Part shown: positions 16,128 to 24,227 of the stretch, one piece after another
Numbering within the stretch: position 1 is the first letter of the stretch
How the letters are laid out: each line of letters begins with the position of its first letter
Source of the DNA: Anaerolineales bacterium UBA2232
Lineage (GTDB): Bacteria; Chloroflexota; Anaerolineae; UBA2200
DNA length: 25,974 nucleotides
Direction: 5' to 3'
Assembly: GCA_002348045.1 (NCBI GenBank)
Contig: DDYO01000104.1
Location: forward strand, 14,736-40,709
Notes under the pieces: generated by a model
What the model was told of the DNA's origin: nothing
What the model saw: the letters and a program-made list of their open reading frames with translations, nothing else
The model's database searches: none
Position numbers and translations under genes: made by a program

Positions 16128-16147
16128 TCGTTTTTTGCCCCTATAAT
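16120..16147 (+). promoter_or_regulatory. Promoter for tRNA-Ser
   Basis: TTGCAC (16120-16125), a 16-bp spacer and a perfect TATAAT (16142-16147) predict a start a few bases before the tRNA 5' end at 16158. Confidence 0.75.
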
Positions 16148-16157
16148 CGTCGGTTAC

Positions 16158-16243
16158 GGAGAGGTCGCATAGTTCGGTCGAGTGCGCACGATTGGAAATC
16201 GTGTAGGCGATGAGCCTCGCGGGTTCAAATCCCGCCCTCTCCG
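16158..16243 (+). tRNA. tRNA-Ser (anticodon GGA)
   Basis: The seven-base acceptor stem GGAGAGG (16158-16164) pairs with CCTCTCC (16236-16242), with discriminator G at 16243. The anticodon arm is CACGA-TTGGAAA-TCGTG with GGA at 16194-16196. A class II variable arm (AGGC...GCCT, about 16205-16218) and the T arm GCGGG-TTCAAAT-CCCGC complete the cloverleaf. The long arm and the discriminator G fit serine tRNA. CCA is not encoded. It reads UCC and UCU codons. Confidence 0.96.
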
Positions 16244-16256
16244 CTGCAAGAGGTGC

Positions 16257-16285
16257 TTGACAAACGGGGTGCCCCTCGCTATCAT
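16257..16285 (+). promoter_or_regulatory. Promoter for SRP RNA
   Basis: A perfect TTGACA (16257-16262), a 17-bp spacer and TATCAT (16280-16285) lie 6 bases before the 5' end of the SRP RNA. SRP RNA can therefore be made independently of the tRNA-Ser promoter. Confidence 0.8.
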
Positions 16286-16291
16286 GGGCTC

Positions 16292-16558
16292 GGTCGTGCT
16301 AGACGGGGAGCTAGCGGTGCCCTGAACCCGCAATCCGCTATAGCGGGGTCGAACTCCCCTTCGAGGTGCATCGTGTTGGGACTGCGTCGGAGAAGCGGCG
16401 ATGAAGATTGGGTCCTACGCGGCAGGGACCTGTGAACCCCGCCAGGTCCGGAAGGAAGCAGCGGTAAGCAATCATCCCTGGGTGCCGTAGGGTTGCCTGG
16501 TCGGAGCTGGCTGTCCGGGGCAAGCTGGTGCGATGTCATCGACAAGGGGTGCACGACC
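16292..16558 (+). ncRNA. ffs: Signal recognition particle RNA, large bacterial type
   Basis: The 5' GGTCGTGC (16292-16299) pairs with the 3' GCACGACC (16551-16558), giving a 267-nt RNA. The Alu domain is recognisable in GTGCTAGACGGGGAGCTAG and GGTGCCCTGAACCCGC. The universally conserved Ffh-binding hairpin is at about 16432-16468 (CCAGGTCC, GGAA tetraloop 16450-16453, GGAAGCAGC). Having both domains makes it the Bacillus-type RNA rather than the short 4.5S form. It targets nascent membrane and secreted proteins to FtsY and the Sec machinery. Confidence 0.96.
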
Positions 16559-16574
16559 ACTCTAGTCACCTCAT

Positions 16575-16605
16575 GAGGGCGGGCTGTTCCTGCCCTCTTT
16601 GTTTT
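16575..16605 (+). terminator. Rho-independent terminator of SRP RNA
   Basis: GAGGGCGGG (16575-16583) pairs with CCTGCCCTC (16589-16597), including one G-T pair, around a 5-base loop. TTTGTTTT (16598-16605) follows. It ends only 10 bases before the ATG of the next gene. Confidence 0.88.
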
Positions 16606-16615
16606 GGGAGAGCGA

Positions 16616-17881
16616 ATGACGCGTCAGATCGTGGTAGTTGGCGGCGGCGCAGCAGGAATGATGGCTGCGGGCAGGGCTGCCCAGTGCGGAGGGGTCGTTC
16701 TCCTGCTGGAGAAGACGCCGCGCCTTGGCAACAAGCTGCGCCTGACCGGTAAGGGCCGGTGTAACCTGACCAACTACTCTGAATTGGACGAGTTCGTCGC
16801 CCATTTCCAACAGGGACGCTTTCTCTATCGGGCCTTCTCTCGCTTCTTTGTCCACGATCTCATAACCTTCTTCGAAGAGCGTGGCGTACCCACTGTGGTA
16901 GAGCGGGGGCAGCGTGTATTCCCTGCCTCCAACAACGCCCTCCAAGTAGTAGACGCACTTGAAGGCTACGTGAAGACAAATGGGGTGCAGGTACGGCGCA
17001 ACTCCCCGGTTACGAACCTGCTGGTAGAGGATGGTCGCATCACCGGTGTACAGACCAGATCGGGGAAGGTCTTGGCCTCAGCTGTTGTGCTAGCCACGGG
17101 TGGCTGCTCCTATCCAAAGACGGGTTCAACCGGTGACGGCTACCAATTCGCGTCAGAGGTGGGTCACCGGATCGTCCCCACCCGCCCGGCATTGGTACCC
17201 CTGGTGACCAAGGAGAAATGGGTCCTGGCACTGCAAGGCCTCACCCTCTACAATACCAAGGTCACCCTCTTGCTGGACGGAGTGGCAATTGGCCAAGACC
17301 AGGGAGAGGTACTCTTCACGCACTTTGGCGTTTCGGGCCCAACGGTACTGACTTTGAGCAAGACAGCCGTAGATGCCCTCGGCAGGGGTCGGGTCATGCT
17401 AAGCATCAACCTCAAACCTGTTGTGAGCGCAGACGACCTGGACCACCGGCTCCAAAGGGAGTTGGAGGCACGGGGAAGGGCGCAGGTCGACAATATCCTG
17501 GGATCCTTCTTACCTCCCAAGCTCATCCCTGTCTTTGTGTCTTTGGCAGGTCTATCCCCTTCCCGACTGGGCAACCAAGTTACGGCGGACGAGCGGAAAC
17601 GGATTGTGACCCTAATGCAGGACTTGCGGGCAACGATCACGGGCTCACGGCCCATCGACGAGGCCATCGTCACCGCTGGTGGGGTGGATACCAGAGAGGT
17701 CGAACCACGAACGATGCAGTCCCGCCTGGTCAAAGGTCTGTACCTCTGCGGCGAGGTCCTCGACATCGACGCTGACACCGGTGGGTACAACCTGCAGGCC
17801 GCTTTTTCCACGGGCCACCTGGCTGGCGAGTCGGCGGCTCAGGCCACCGCGATACCAGAGTCAGAGACGCTACATGGCTGA
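16616..17881 (+). CDS. HI0933-family (BaiN/YhiN-like) FAD-dependent oxidoreductase
   Basis: The protein has 421 residues. The N-terminal FAD-binding motif is VVVGGGAAGMMAAG (5-18), followed by KTPRLGNKLRLTGKGRCNLTN, the hallmark of the HI0933 family. VVLATGGCSYPKTGSTGDGY, LFTHFGVSGPTVL, and the C-terminal AGGVDTREVEP and GLYLCGEVLDIDADTGGYNLQ complete the fold. The reaction of most members is unknown, though BaiN reduces bile-acid intermediates. The ATG at 16616 has GGGAG 5 bases upstream, immediately after the SRP RNA terminator. It overlaps the next gene by 8 bases. Confidence 0.92.
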   Translation: MTRQIVVVGGGAAGMMAAGRAAQCGGVVLLLEKTPRLGNKLRLTGKGRCNLTNYSELDEFVAHFQQGRFLYRAFSRFFVHDLITFFEERGVPTVVERGQRVFPASNNALQVVDALEGYVKTNGVQVRRNSPVTNLLVEDGRITGVQTRSGKVLASAVVLATGGCSYPKTGSTGDGYQFASEVGHRIVPTRPALVPLVTKEKWVLALQGLTLYNTKVTLLLDGVAIGQDQGEVLFTHFGVSGPTVLTLSKTAVDALGRGRVMLSINLKPVVSADDLDHRLQRELEARGRAQVDNILGSFLPPKLIPVFVSLAGLSPSRLGNQVTADERKRIVTLMQDLRATITGSRPIDEAIVTAGGVDTREVEPRTMQSRLVKGLYLCGEVLDIDADTGGYNLQAAFSTGHLAGESAAQATAIPESETLHG

Positions 17882-19421
17882 ACAGACGGCGGTTCGCGTC
17901 CGCGGTCAGTCACGTTCCCACACGGCCGTTGCCGTGCAGGGCGCTGGGGTTTCCAGGGGGCTGCTCACGCTGGGCTTCATCGCCGCAATCCTTGCCATCA
18001 TGTCTGCTCACTACACCGCGTCTGCAACGGCTGTTGTCCTGTCGATTGATGCCCAGGAGTGGCAGGTCCGGACTCATCAGAAGACCGTGGGGGCGTTCCT
18101 GCGGGAGATGGGCGTCGATTTGGAGCCCGCTGATATCGTCATACCAGCCCTCTCAACGCCCCTGGAAGGGTTGCCAGAGATCAAGGTTCACAAGGCCTTG
18201 CACATACTGGTTGATGCCGATGGCCAACTCGTGGACCACTACACATACTCTCGCCTGGTGGGTGACTTGCTGCAAGAAACCGGCCTGAGTCCCGGGCCGT
18301 ACGATCTGGTGACGCTCGATGGCAAGGGCGCAACGGCGCAGACAGTCCTACCACGGGATGAGTGGCAACCGCAGCGTTGGCCCCTGCGCCGTTTACCTCA
18401 TTCGACCAGGCGGGATGGCGAATCGATTCCCTTGCGATTGCGCCTGCAACGTGCTGTTGCTCTGTCCATCAACGACGGGGGTACACAGATCACCGTCAAC
18501 ACGGTGGCCCGCACTATAGGAGAAGCGCTTCTGGAACAGAACATTGTGTTGTACCTGGGAGACCGCGTCCAACCGGCTTTGGGCAGCCTGCTGACCGCCG
18601 GTCTCCACGTGCAGATTCACCGGGCCACACCAGTCAGCATCATGGTGGATGGACGATCCATCCGCACGCGAACCCAGGCGTCCAACGTAGCTCAATTGCT
18701 CAGCGATGCCACCGTGATACTCGCGGGGAAGGACTATGTGGTTCCAGGCCTGGATGCGCCCGTCGAGATGGACATGGTAGTCAGGGTAGTTCGCGTTGCC
18801 GAGCGGACGGTCCTGGAGTCGGAAAACATAGCCTATGCTACTATCGTGCGCTACGATAGCGACCTGGAGCTTGATCAGAGGCGCGTGGATCAGCAGGGGG
18901 TTCTGGGAGTCAAGCGACGCCAGACCCACATCGGCTATGAGGACGGTGTCGAAATCAGCCGGACCGTGGCTGACGAGTGGGTAGAACGCCAGCCGACAGC
19001 CCACGTTGTCTCCTATGGTACCAAAATCGTCGTGCGCGAATTGGAGACTCCCGACGGGGTGATCCGCTACTGGCGCAAGATCCGGATGCTGGCGACTTCC
19101 TATACCGCCGCAGATGGTGGAAAGCCCCGGGATCACCCCCAATATGGGATTACGCGTATCGGTTGGCTAGCGCGAAAAGGCATCGTCGCTGTTGACCCTA
19201 CCGTCGTCAAGCTGCTGACTCGGGTGTATGTCCCTGGCTACGGTCCGGGCGTCGCCGCCGACACCGGTGGCGGGGTAAAGGGGCGGTGGATTGACCTATG
19301 TTATGAGGAAGGCGAGCTGGTCCTGTGGTGGAAATGGGTAGATGTCTACCTCCTTGAACCAGTGCCTCCCTCAAGTGACATCAACTATGTTCTGCCTAAT
19401 TATCCTGTGGAACGGCGCTAG
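17874..19421 (+). CDS. YabE-like cell-wall protein (DUF348 repeats, G5, 3D domain)
   Basis: This 515-residue protein starts at the ATG at 17874, overlapping the flavoprotein by 8 bases. One membrane anchor (about residues 28-48, GLLTLGFIAAILAIMSAHY) leads to about four DUF348-type units between residues 50 and 320. A G5 domain spans about 320-395 (VVRVAERTVLESENIAYATI to VSYGTKI). The C-terminal 3D domain begins at MLATSYTAADGG and contains GIVAVDPTVV and VAADTGGGVKGRWIDL with its three aspartates. This is the YabE/resuscitation-promoting-factor architecture, with the 3D domain in place of a transglycosylase domain. Such proteins remodel peptidoglycan outside the membrane. It is followed by rsmA, as yabE is near ksgA in Bacillus. 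Confidence 0.9.
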   Translation: MAEQTAVRVRGQSRSHTAVAVQGAGVSRGLLTLGFIAAILAIMSAHYTASATAVVLSIDAQEWQVRTHQKTVGAFLREMGVDLEPADIVIPALSTPLEGLPEIKVHKALHILVDADGQLVDHYTYSRLVGDLLQETGLSPGPYDLVTLDGKGATAQTVLPRDEWQPQRWPLRRLPHSTRRDGESIPLRLRLQRAVALSINDGGTQITVNTVARTIGEALLEQNIVLYLGDRVQPALGSLLTAGLHVQIHRATPVSIMVDGRSIRTRTQASNVAQLLSDATVILAGKDYVVPGLDAPVEMDMVVRVVRVAERTVLESENIAYATIVRYDSDLELDQRRVDQQGVLGVKRRQTHIGYEDGVEISRTVADEWVERQPTAHVVSYGTKIVVRELETPDGVIRYWRKIRMLATSYTAADGGKPRDHPQYGITRIGWLARKGIVAVDPTVVKLLTRVYVPGYGPGVAADTGGGVKGRWIDLCYEEGELVLWWKWVDVYLLEPVPPSSDINYVLPNYPVERR

Positions 19422-19441
19422 CGGCGAGGGGGTGTGAGCAG

Positions 19442-20353
19442 ATGGACTCAGCGACTCGCCAGCGAGGCCCAATTCTCGTACCAAAGAAAAGCCTAGGGCA
19501 ACACTTCCTTACCTCGCCGCGTATCCTTGGACAGGTACTAAGAGCAGCGGATATTGGACCACAGGACATCGTTCTGGAGGTTGGTCCAGGCCTTGGGCAC
19601 CTGACCCGAATGCTGGCTGAACGCGCCAAGAGGGTCGTCGCGGTAGAGGTCGACGAGCGAATGGTTGCCGCGCTACGTGAACAACTGGGTCACTATGCCG
19701 GTTTGCACCTCGTCCAAGGGGACATCCTCCAGCTAGACATTGTATCCCTGATGCGTGACCCAGACACCCATCAGGTGCCGCCCTACAAGGTAGCGGCCAA
19801 TATCCCTTATTACATCACCTCCGCTCTCTTGCGCCAGATCCTGGAGGCAAAGCCGCGTCCTCAGATCGTGGTCCTCATGCTGCAACGGGAAGTTGCCCAG
19901 CGCATCATTGCCCGCCCTGGCCAGATGAGCCTCCTGGCGGTCAGCGTGCAGTTCTTTGGAAGGCCAGTGCTGGTCGCTCGCATTCCCGCTGCCGCCTTTC
20001 GTCCAGCACCCAAAGTCGATTCCGCGATCGTACGCATTGAACCCCACGCCCAGTTGGCTCTTGACGATGCCCTGGTGCCTGCCTTCTTTCAGGTAGTACG
20101 GGCGGGGTTCTCTCAGCGGCGAAAACAGCTCCGCAACTCGCTGGCAGCCTCGTTGAGGATGGATTTGGGCCTTCTGGAGCAATCACTGGAACGGGCAGGC
20201 ATTGATGGACGGCGACGTGCCCAGACGCTGGATATTGGTGAGTGGGTGGCCCTCTATAAAGAGCTGAGTACCTTGGGCCACGGCGAGGCTCTCACCGTCG
20301 AAGGTGCCGACCTAACGCTCGGTGAGGGTACAGGAGGGTTCTCCTCCCCGTGA
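19442..20353 (+). CDS. rsmA: 16S rRNA (A1518/A1519) dimethyltransferase
   Basis: The 303-residue protein has the family start KSLGQHFL (16-23), the SAM-binding loop LEVGPGLGHLT (45-55), acidic residues VAVEVDERM and QGDIL, and the catalytic NIPYYI (120-125). PAAAFRPAPKVDSAIVRI and the C-terminal helical LRNSLAASL region complete the KsgA fold. It dimethylates two adjacent adenosines near the 3' end of 16S rRNA late in 30S assembly. The ATG at 19442 follows a GAGGGGGTG-rich Shine-Dalgarno, 20 bp after the YabE-like gene. It converges on the C39-like gene, with only 9 bp between stops and no clear terminator. Confidence 0.97.
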   Translation: MDSATRQRGPILVPKKSLGQHFLTSPRILGQVLRAADIGPQDIVLEVGPGLGHLTRMLAERAKRVVAVEVDERMVAALREQLGHYAGLHLVQGDILQLDIVSLMRDPDTHQVPPYKVAANIPYYITSALLRQILEAKPRPQIVVLMLQREVAQRIIARPGQMSLLAVSVQFFGRPVLVARIPAAAFRPAPKVDSAIVRIEPHAQLALDDALVPAFFQVVRAGFSQRRKQLRNSLAASLRMDLGLLEQSLERAGIDGRRRAQTLDIGEWVALYKELSTLGHGEALTVEGADLTLGEGTGGFSSP

Positions 20354-20362
20354 CAGAGCACT

Positions 20363-21265
20363 TTACGGTGAGCGATCCTGGCCGTTAACAGGCGTGACCG
20401 AGGGGACAAGGAAGACTGCCATCCGGTCGAACCTCTCCCAGTTGACAAAGGAGCTCACCCGGAAGGTTTGATTACCGCTCTTCTGGGGGTAGGGATCGTG
20501 CACGTCGAACGTCCCGTCTTCATGATAGGCCATCACCACCCAAACGTGCTCGCCAAATACGAGCTGCACCGGCCCCTCGTCGGTCATCGCCATGTGGCCG
20601 ACTGCTTGGTCCTGTTTTGCGACCCAGACAAGCACCGGGTAGCCATCCAAAATGGACCGCGCCACCTGCTCATAGGTAACATGGCTGGCTGCCACTGCTT
20701 TGAAGGGAGTCTGTGGCTGCGCCAACAGACAGCGATTGAGAGCATCGGCAACAGCTGGAGCATACATGCCATAGTTGTCCCAGTTAATGGAGCCATCGGT
20801 CATGCGGTTTGAACCAGCAGGGTCACCTCGAAACCCAAGGTATGGATTCGCATCGTAGGATATGCAAGCGAGGAGTTCCGCTTCGGCAGGTGCGTGTCCA
20901 AGCAGTCCCGCGGCCATCATGCGCATTCCCGCTATTTCGCAGGACAGAGGTAGTTCCTGTTGGATGACGGGAACTGGCAGCACGCGGCTGGGGAGCGAGT
21001 TCCCAGCTGTGGTTGGTGTCGGCGTTGGCGTGAGACTGGGCCGAAGCGTGGGCGTTCTCGTCGCTGTACTAGTGGGCGTGGCCGTCGCCGTCGGTGTCTG
21101 GGTGGCCACGATGGCCGTCGGTGAAGCAGGCGCCGCTCCCACCATTGTCCCATAGCCATACAAGAATCCAATCTGATGGCTGAAGACAGCCAGTGCAAGG
21201 AAACCCGGCAGCACCAGGGCGCTGGCAAACATGAGGGTACGGTTCGACTCAATCCAGGCACGCAT
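20363..21265 (-). CDS. Membrane-anchored C39-like cysteine peptidase with Pro/Thr-rich stalk
   Basis: The protein has 300 residues. An N-terminal signal anchor (about 10-30) is followed by a Thr/Pro repeat stalk (about 55-88) and then a Peptidase_C39_2-like domain. The candidate triad is C109 in ELPLSCEIAGM, H240 in GEHVWVVMAY and D257 in DVHDPY. The protein is expected to act outside the membrane. The substrate is unknown, as there is no ABC transporter or bacteriocin gene nearby. Its ATG directly abuts the DUF503 TAG, so it is co-translated. The Thr/Pro stalk explains the low-complexity DNA around 21010-21110. Confidence 0.85.
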   Translation of the reverse strand: MRAWIESNRTLMFASALVLPGFLALAVFSHQIGFLYGYGTMVGAAPASPTAIVATQTPTATATPTSTATRTPTLRPSLTPTPTPTTAGNSLPSRVLPVPVIQQELPLSCEIAGMRMMAAGLLGHAPAEAELLACISYDANPYLGFRGDPAGSNRMTDGSINWDNYGMYAPAVADALNRCLLAQPQTPFKAVAASHVTYEQVARSILDGYPVLVWVAKQDQAVGHMAMTDEGPVQLVFGEHVWVVMAYHEDGTFDVHDPYPQKSGNQTFRVSSFVNWERFDRMAVFLVPSVTPVNGQDRSP

Positions 21266-21550
21266 CTAGTAGATCTCGATCTCGAAATCAAGGATCTCCA
21301 TGTCCAGCCGATAGTTCGACATCGCCTCCACAACTTTGGTGAGCAGTCCGTGGGCATATGCCGAATCGGAGGACACACAGGCCACTCCCACGGTGGCCTC
21401 TTGCCACGCATCCTGCTGGCCGACCTCAGCAATAGACACATTGTAATCCTTGCGCACCCGCGTGGTCAGCGACCTCAGAACCTGGCGCTTGTCCTTGAGC
21501 GAATGGCTGGCGGACATCCTCAGGAATACCCTACACGCAGCGACAACCAT
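21266..21550 (-). CDS. DUF503 (YlxP-like) protein
   Basis: This 94-residue protein starts at the ATG at 21550, which has GGAAGG upstream. The pattern VVAACRVFLRMSASHSLKDK with RQVLRSLTTRVRKDYNVSIAEV is the DUF503 signature. The second half, WQEATVGVACVSSDSAYAHG and the closing IEIY, also fits. In Bacillus the homologue ylxP lies between infB and rbfA, so its separation from the translation cluster here is of note. The frame is open 26 codons further upstream, without family similarity. It sits between the molybdoenzyme subunit and the C39-like peptidase. Confidence 0.88.
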   Translation of the reverse strand: MVVAACRVFLRMSASHSLKDKRQVLRSLTTRVRKDYNVSIAEVGQQDAWQEATVGVACVSSDSAYAHGLLTKVVEAMSNYRLDMEILDFEIEIY

Positions 21551-21630
21551 GCTACCGTGACCTTCCAGAGACTGACCATCTGGCTGAGCTGTCGCTAAGG
21601 GACCAATACACCTGCCAGCCAGGCCCATAC

Positions 21631-23802
21631 TCAGATCCGGGCATCGGCTCGGGCTTTGAGGGCAAGCACAATGTCTTCGGCTTTGACCGGTATTCTGTTG
21701 AACCAGATGCCCGTAGCGTCATGAATGGCATCGAGAATGGCCGGGGCCAACAGCATCATAGTCATCTCTCCAACACCCCGCGCGCCGTAGGGGCCCAAGG
21801 GATCTTTCACTTCAATGAGGCGTTCCTTGATCGCTCCAGGAGCATCCACGGCGGTGGGAATCAGGTACTCCGACAGCCTGCGAGTCTTGATGTAGCCGTC
21901 CTTCTGAATAAAGTCCTCCATCAGGGCCCACCCCTGGGCCATGACGACGCCTCCATTGACCTGCCCTTTTACCACTACTGGGTTCAAGGTCTTGCCAGTA
22001 TCATGGACCGCGACAACGTTCGTCAGGCTCACCTCGCCGGTCTCGGTATCTACCTCGATTTCGGCCATCTGGCTGGAATACCCGTAGCTAAAGTTGGGGA
22101 AGCATTCGCCGGTAGCCGGATCGAAGGGGGTGGTCTTGGGAGGTATGTACTGGCAAGTCGCGATCGCCGGCCGTTGCCCCGAATGCCACTGCTCCAGTGC
22201 CTGCTCGCACGCACCCTTGACCGCGTTGCCAGACATGAATGCCTGACGGGAAGCCGACGAACTCCCAGCGTTCGGCACCAAGGCTGTGTCGAGCTCTGCC
22301 ACATGAATAGCATGGTAGGGCAAGCGCAGCGCCTCGGCGGCGATTTGGGCCAACGCCGTTGTAATACCTTGTCCTACCTCGGAGGCACCAATCTTGATGA
22401 CAGCGTGCGTGGTTCGCCCCTCGCCGTGCAGTTCGCAGACACACGTCGCCTGCTCAGGGAAGCCAAAGCTGTAGCCTACGTTCTTCCAGCCGCAAGCCAA
22501 CCCTACTCCCGTTCTCTTGTAAGGATCCGAGGGGAGCTTCCGTACTGGGCCGTGATCGGACCATCCCGCCGTCTCAGCGAGTTCCATCAGCGTCTCGCGA
22601 ATTCCAACCCCAGCTGGCACGATGGAGTTGGTGGCAAGGGTGGACCCCTCGCGCAAAACATTCTTGAGCCTCAGGAGAGCGGGGTCCATGCCCAGTTTCT
22701 CTGCAAGCTTGGACATCTGCAGCTCGACGGCAAAGATAGCCTGGGGGGCGCCAAAGCCGCGCATGGCTCCAGCCCGCAGGTTATTGGTGTAAACCACATG
22801 GCCATCCACGCTAACGTTTGGGACCTCATATGGCCCGGTGACCAAGAGCACCGCATTGGCCAACACAGCCGTGGAGGAGGAAGCATACGCACCGGCATCC
22901 GCAACCATGTTCACATCCATGGCGGTGATCGTGCCATCTTTGGTTGCCGCAAGCCTGTGGTGGATAAAGAACTGATGTCGTTTGTGATGGCCTCGAATGG
23001 ACTCCTCGCGGTTCCATACCATTCTGACAGATCGTTGCAGTTTCCAGGCTGCCAGGGCCAGCACCAATTGAACGGAGAGATCCTCCCGGCCTCCAAAAGC
23101 ACCACCAGCAGGCGTGTAGATCACTCGAATCTGGTCCTCTGGGAGGCCCAACGCGTGGGCAATTTGGTGTCGGTCATCGTGTGCCCACTGGCCAGCAGTG
23201 TGCACGGTTATCCGACCGTTTTCATCCACATAGGCAATGCCGGCCTCCGGTTGCAGAAAAGCGTGCTCGGTCAGCGGCGTGTAGTAGTCATCTTCGATGA
23301 CCACGGCTGCCTCAGCAAACGCCCTGGTGATGTCCCCCTTACGGATGCGGTAGCTCTTGAGGACATTTGTGCCGAGCTTTTCATGAACGAGCGGAGATCC
23401 TGGCTTGATCGCCTCACGGGGATCGACGACTATCGGCAAATCCTCGTAGGTGACGCGAATGGCATCGCGCGATCGCACGGCGATTTCCTCCGACTCCGCC
23501 ACAATGAGAGCCATGGGATCCCCCACTGAGCGAACAATGTCGGAGCTCAGCACGGGTTGGTCTTTGTAGATGAGCCCAAACTCATTATGAGGAATGTCAT
23601 TTCCAGTGAAAACCGCGAGCACGCCCGAAATGGCTTGGGCCTCTCCAGTATCCAGGTGAACCCGAGCGTGAGGGCGCTGACTCCACAGCAACTTGGCATG
23701 GACAAGCCCTTCCCGATCAAGGTCTGCAGGGAATCTGAACCGGCCTGTGACTTTGTCCAGGGCGTCCTGGCGAGCCAACGGCTGGCCTATGACACTGTTC
23801 AT
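21631..23802 (-). CDS. Xanthine dehydrogenase-family molybdopterin-binding subunit
   Basis: The 723-residue protein starts at ATG 23802 (AGGAGG 6 bases upstream). An earlier in-frame ATG at 23856 adds 18 unrelated residues. The aldehyde oxidase/xanthine dehydrogenase a/b hammerhead domain comes first (DALDKVTGRFRFPADL). The Mo-cofactor domain follows, with PAGGAFGGRED, AGAMRGFGAPQAIFAVE, KIGASEVGQGITTALAQIAAEA and the C-terminal YGARGVGEMTM, whose Glu is the catalytic base. It lacks the AYRCSFR loop of CO dehydrogenase, so a purine- or aldehyde-type hydroxylation is more likely. No FAD or [2Fe-2S] partner gene flanks it, and the electron path is therefore unknown. Confidence 0.93.
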   Translation of the reverse strand: MNSVIGQPLARQDALDKVTGRFRFPADLDREGLVHAKLLWSQRPHARVHLDTGEAQAISGVLAVFTGNDIPHNEFGLIYKDQPVLSSDIVRSVGDPMALIVAESEEIAVRSRDAIRVTYEDLPIVVDPREAIKPGSPLVHEKLGTNVLKSYRIRKGDITRAFAEAAVVIEDDYYTPLTEHAFLQPEAGIAYVDENGRITVHTAGQWAHDDRHQIAHALGLPEDQIRVIYTPAGGAFGGREDLSVQLVLALAAWKLQRSVRMVWNREESIRGHHKRHQFFIHHRLAATKDGTITAMDVNMVADAGAYASSSTAVLANAVLLVTGPYEVPNVSVDGHVVYTNNLRAGAMRGFGAPQAIFAVELQMSKLAEKLGMDPALLRLKNVLREGSTLATNSIVPAGVGIRETLMELAETAGWSDHGPVRKLPSDPYKRTGVGLACGWKNVGYSFGFPEQATCVCELHGEGRTTHAVIKIGASEVGQGITTALAQIAAEALRLPYHAIHVAELDTALVPNAGSSSASRQAFMSGNAVKGACEQALEQWHSGQRPAIATCQYIPPKTTPFDPATGECFPNFSYGYSSQMAEIEVDTETGEVSLTNVVAVHDTGKTLNPVVVKGQVNGGVVMAQGWALMEDFIQKDGYIKTRRLSEYLIPTAVDAPGAIKERLIEVKDPLGPYGARGVGEMTMMLLAPAILDAIHDATGIWFNRIPVKAEDIVLALKARADARI

Positions 23803-23871
23803 ACCAAGCCTCCTAGGATGTTCATCGACTTGGCGGCACGCGCTCCCGCTGGTCAAGCGGGTAGCCAGAAC

Positions 23872-23899
23872 TGGCCTCCAGACAATAACCAGGAGGCCA
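23872..23899. repeat. 8-bp inverted repeat upstream of the molybdoenzyme gene
   Basis: TGGCCTCC (23872-23879) and GGAGGCCA (23892-23899) are perfect complements around 12 bases. The repeat lies 70-97 bp before the ATG at 23802, a position suited to an operator or leader hairpin. Confidence 0.5.
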
Positions 23900-24198
23900 T
23901 CAAGATATGGTGGCGCAGGATACGCCGATGTTTAGGGAGAGATCGAGGCGGATTCCGACCCTTGAGACCAAGGCGGCAGGCAGAAACCTGAGGCGATTTT
24001 CAGCCAACCGAACTGCCAACGTCGCCAGCAACTTGGTCCAGCTGCATAGGCCACCACAGCCAGGCCCAACCATGCTTCCGGCACCACTGCCCTCAATTTT
24101 GGCCGACTGCTGCGGGCCAAACCGTTTTTCCGCCACAGACAAGGCTATCGTGAGCGCCCAGACTGTCCTTCCCATCCTCACGGTGCCTTGTTCATCAT

Positions 24199-24227
24199 AT
24201 TCTAGCACCAGTGGCCAGAATCGCCAA
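24199..24227 (-). promoter_or_regulatory. Candidate minus-strand promoter
   Basis: TTGGCG (24222-24227), a 17-bp spacer and TAGAAT (24199-24204) on the minus strand match 4 of 6 and 5 of 6 positions. It could drive the molybdoenzyme operon with a roughly 390-base leader. No downstream gene between it and 23802 is supported. Confidence 0.35.

Noticed and set aside
16158..16243. tRNA beside selB as tRNA-Sec
   Set aside because: The anticodon is GGA, not UCA, and the acceptor and T stems are 7 and 5 bp rather than the longer selenocysteine form. It is an ordinary serine tRNA.
21010..21110. Low-complexity GT/CG-rich stretch as a tandem DNA repeat
   Set aside because: It encodes the Thr/Pro stalk of the C39-like protein. 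Repetition follows the amino-acid pattern.
21721..23529. Long plus-strand open frame opposite the molybdoenzyme gene (602 codons)
   Set aside because: Antisense to a clear xanthine dehydrogenase-family subunit, with no recognisable motifs.
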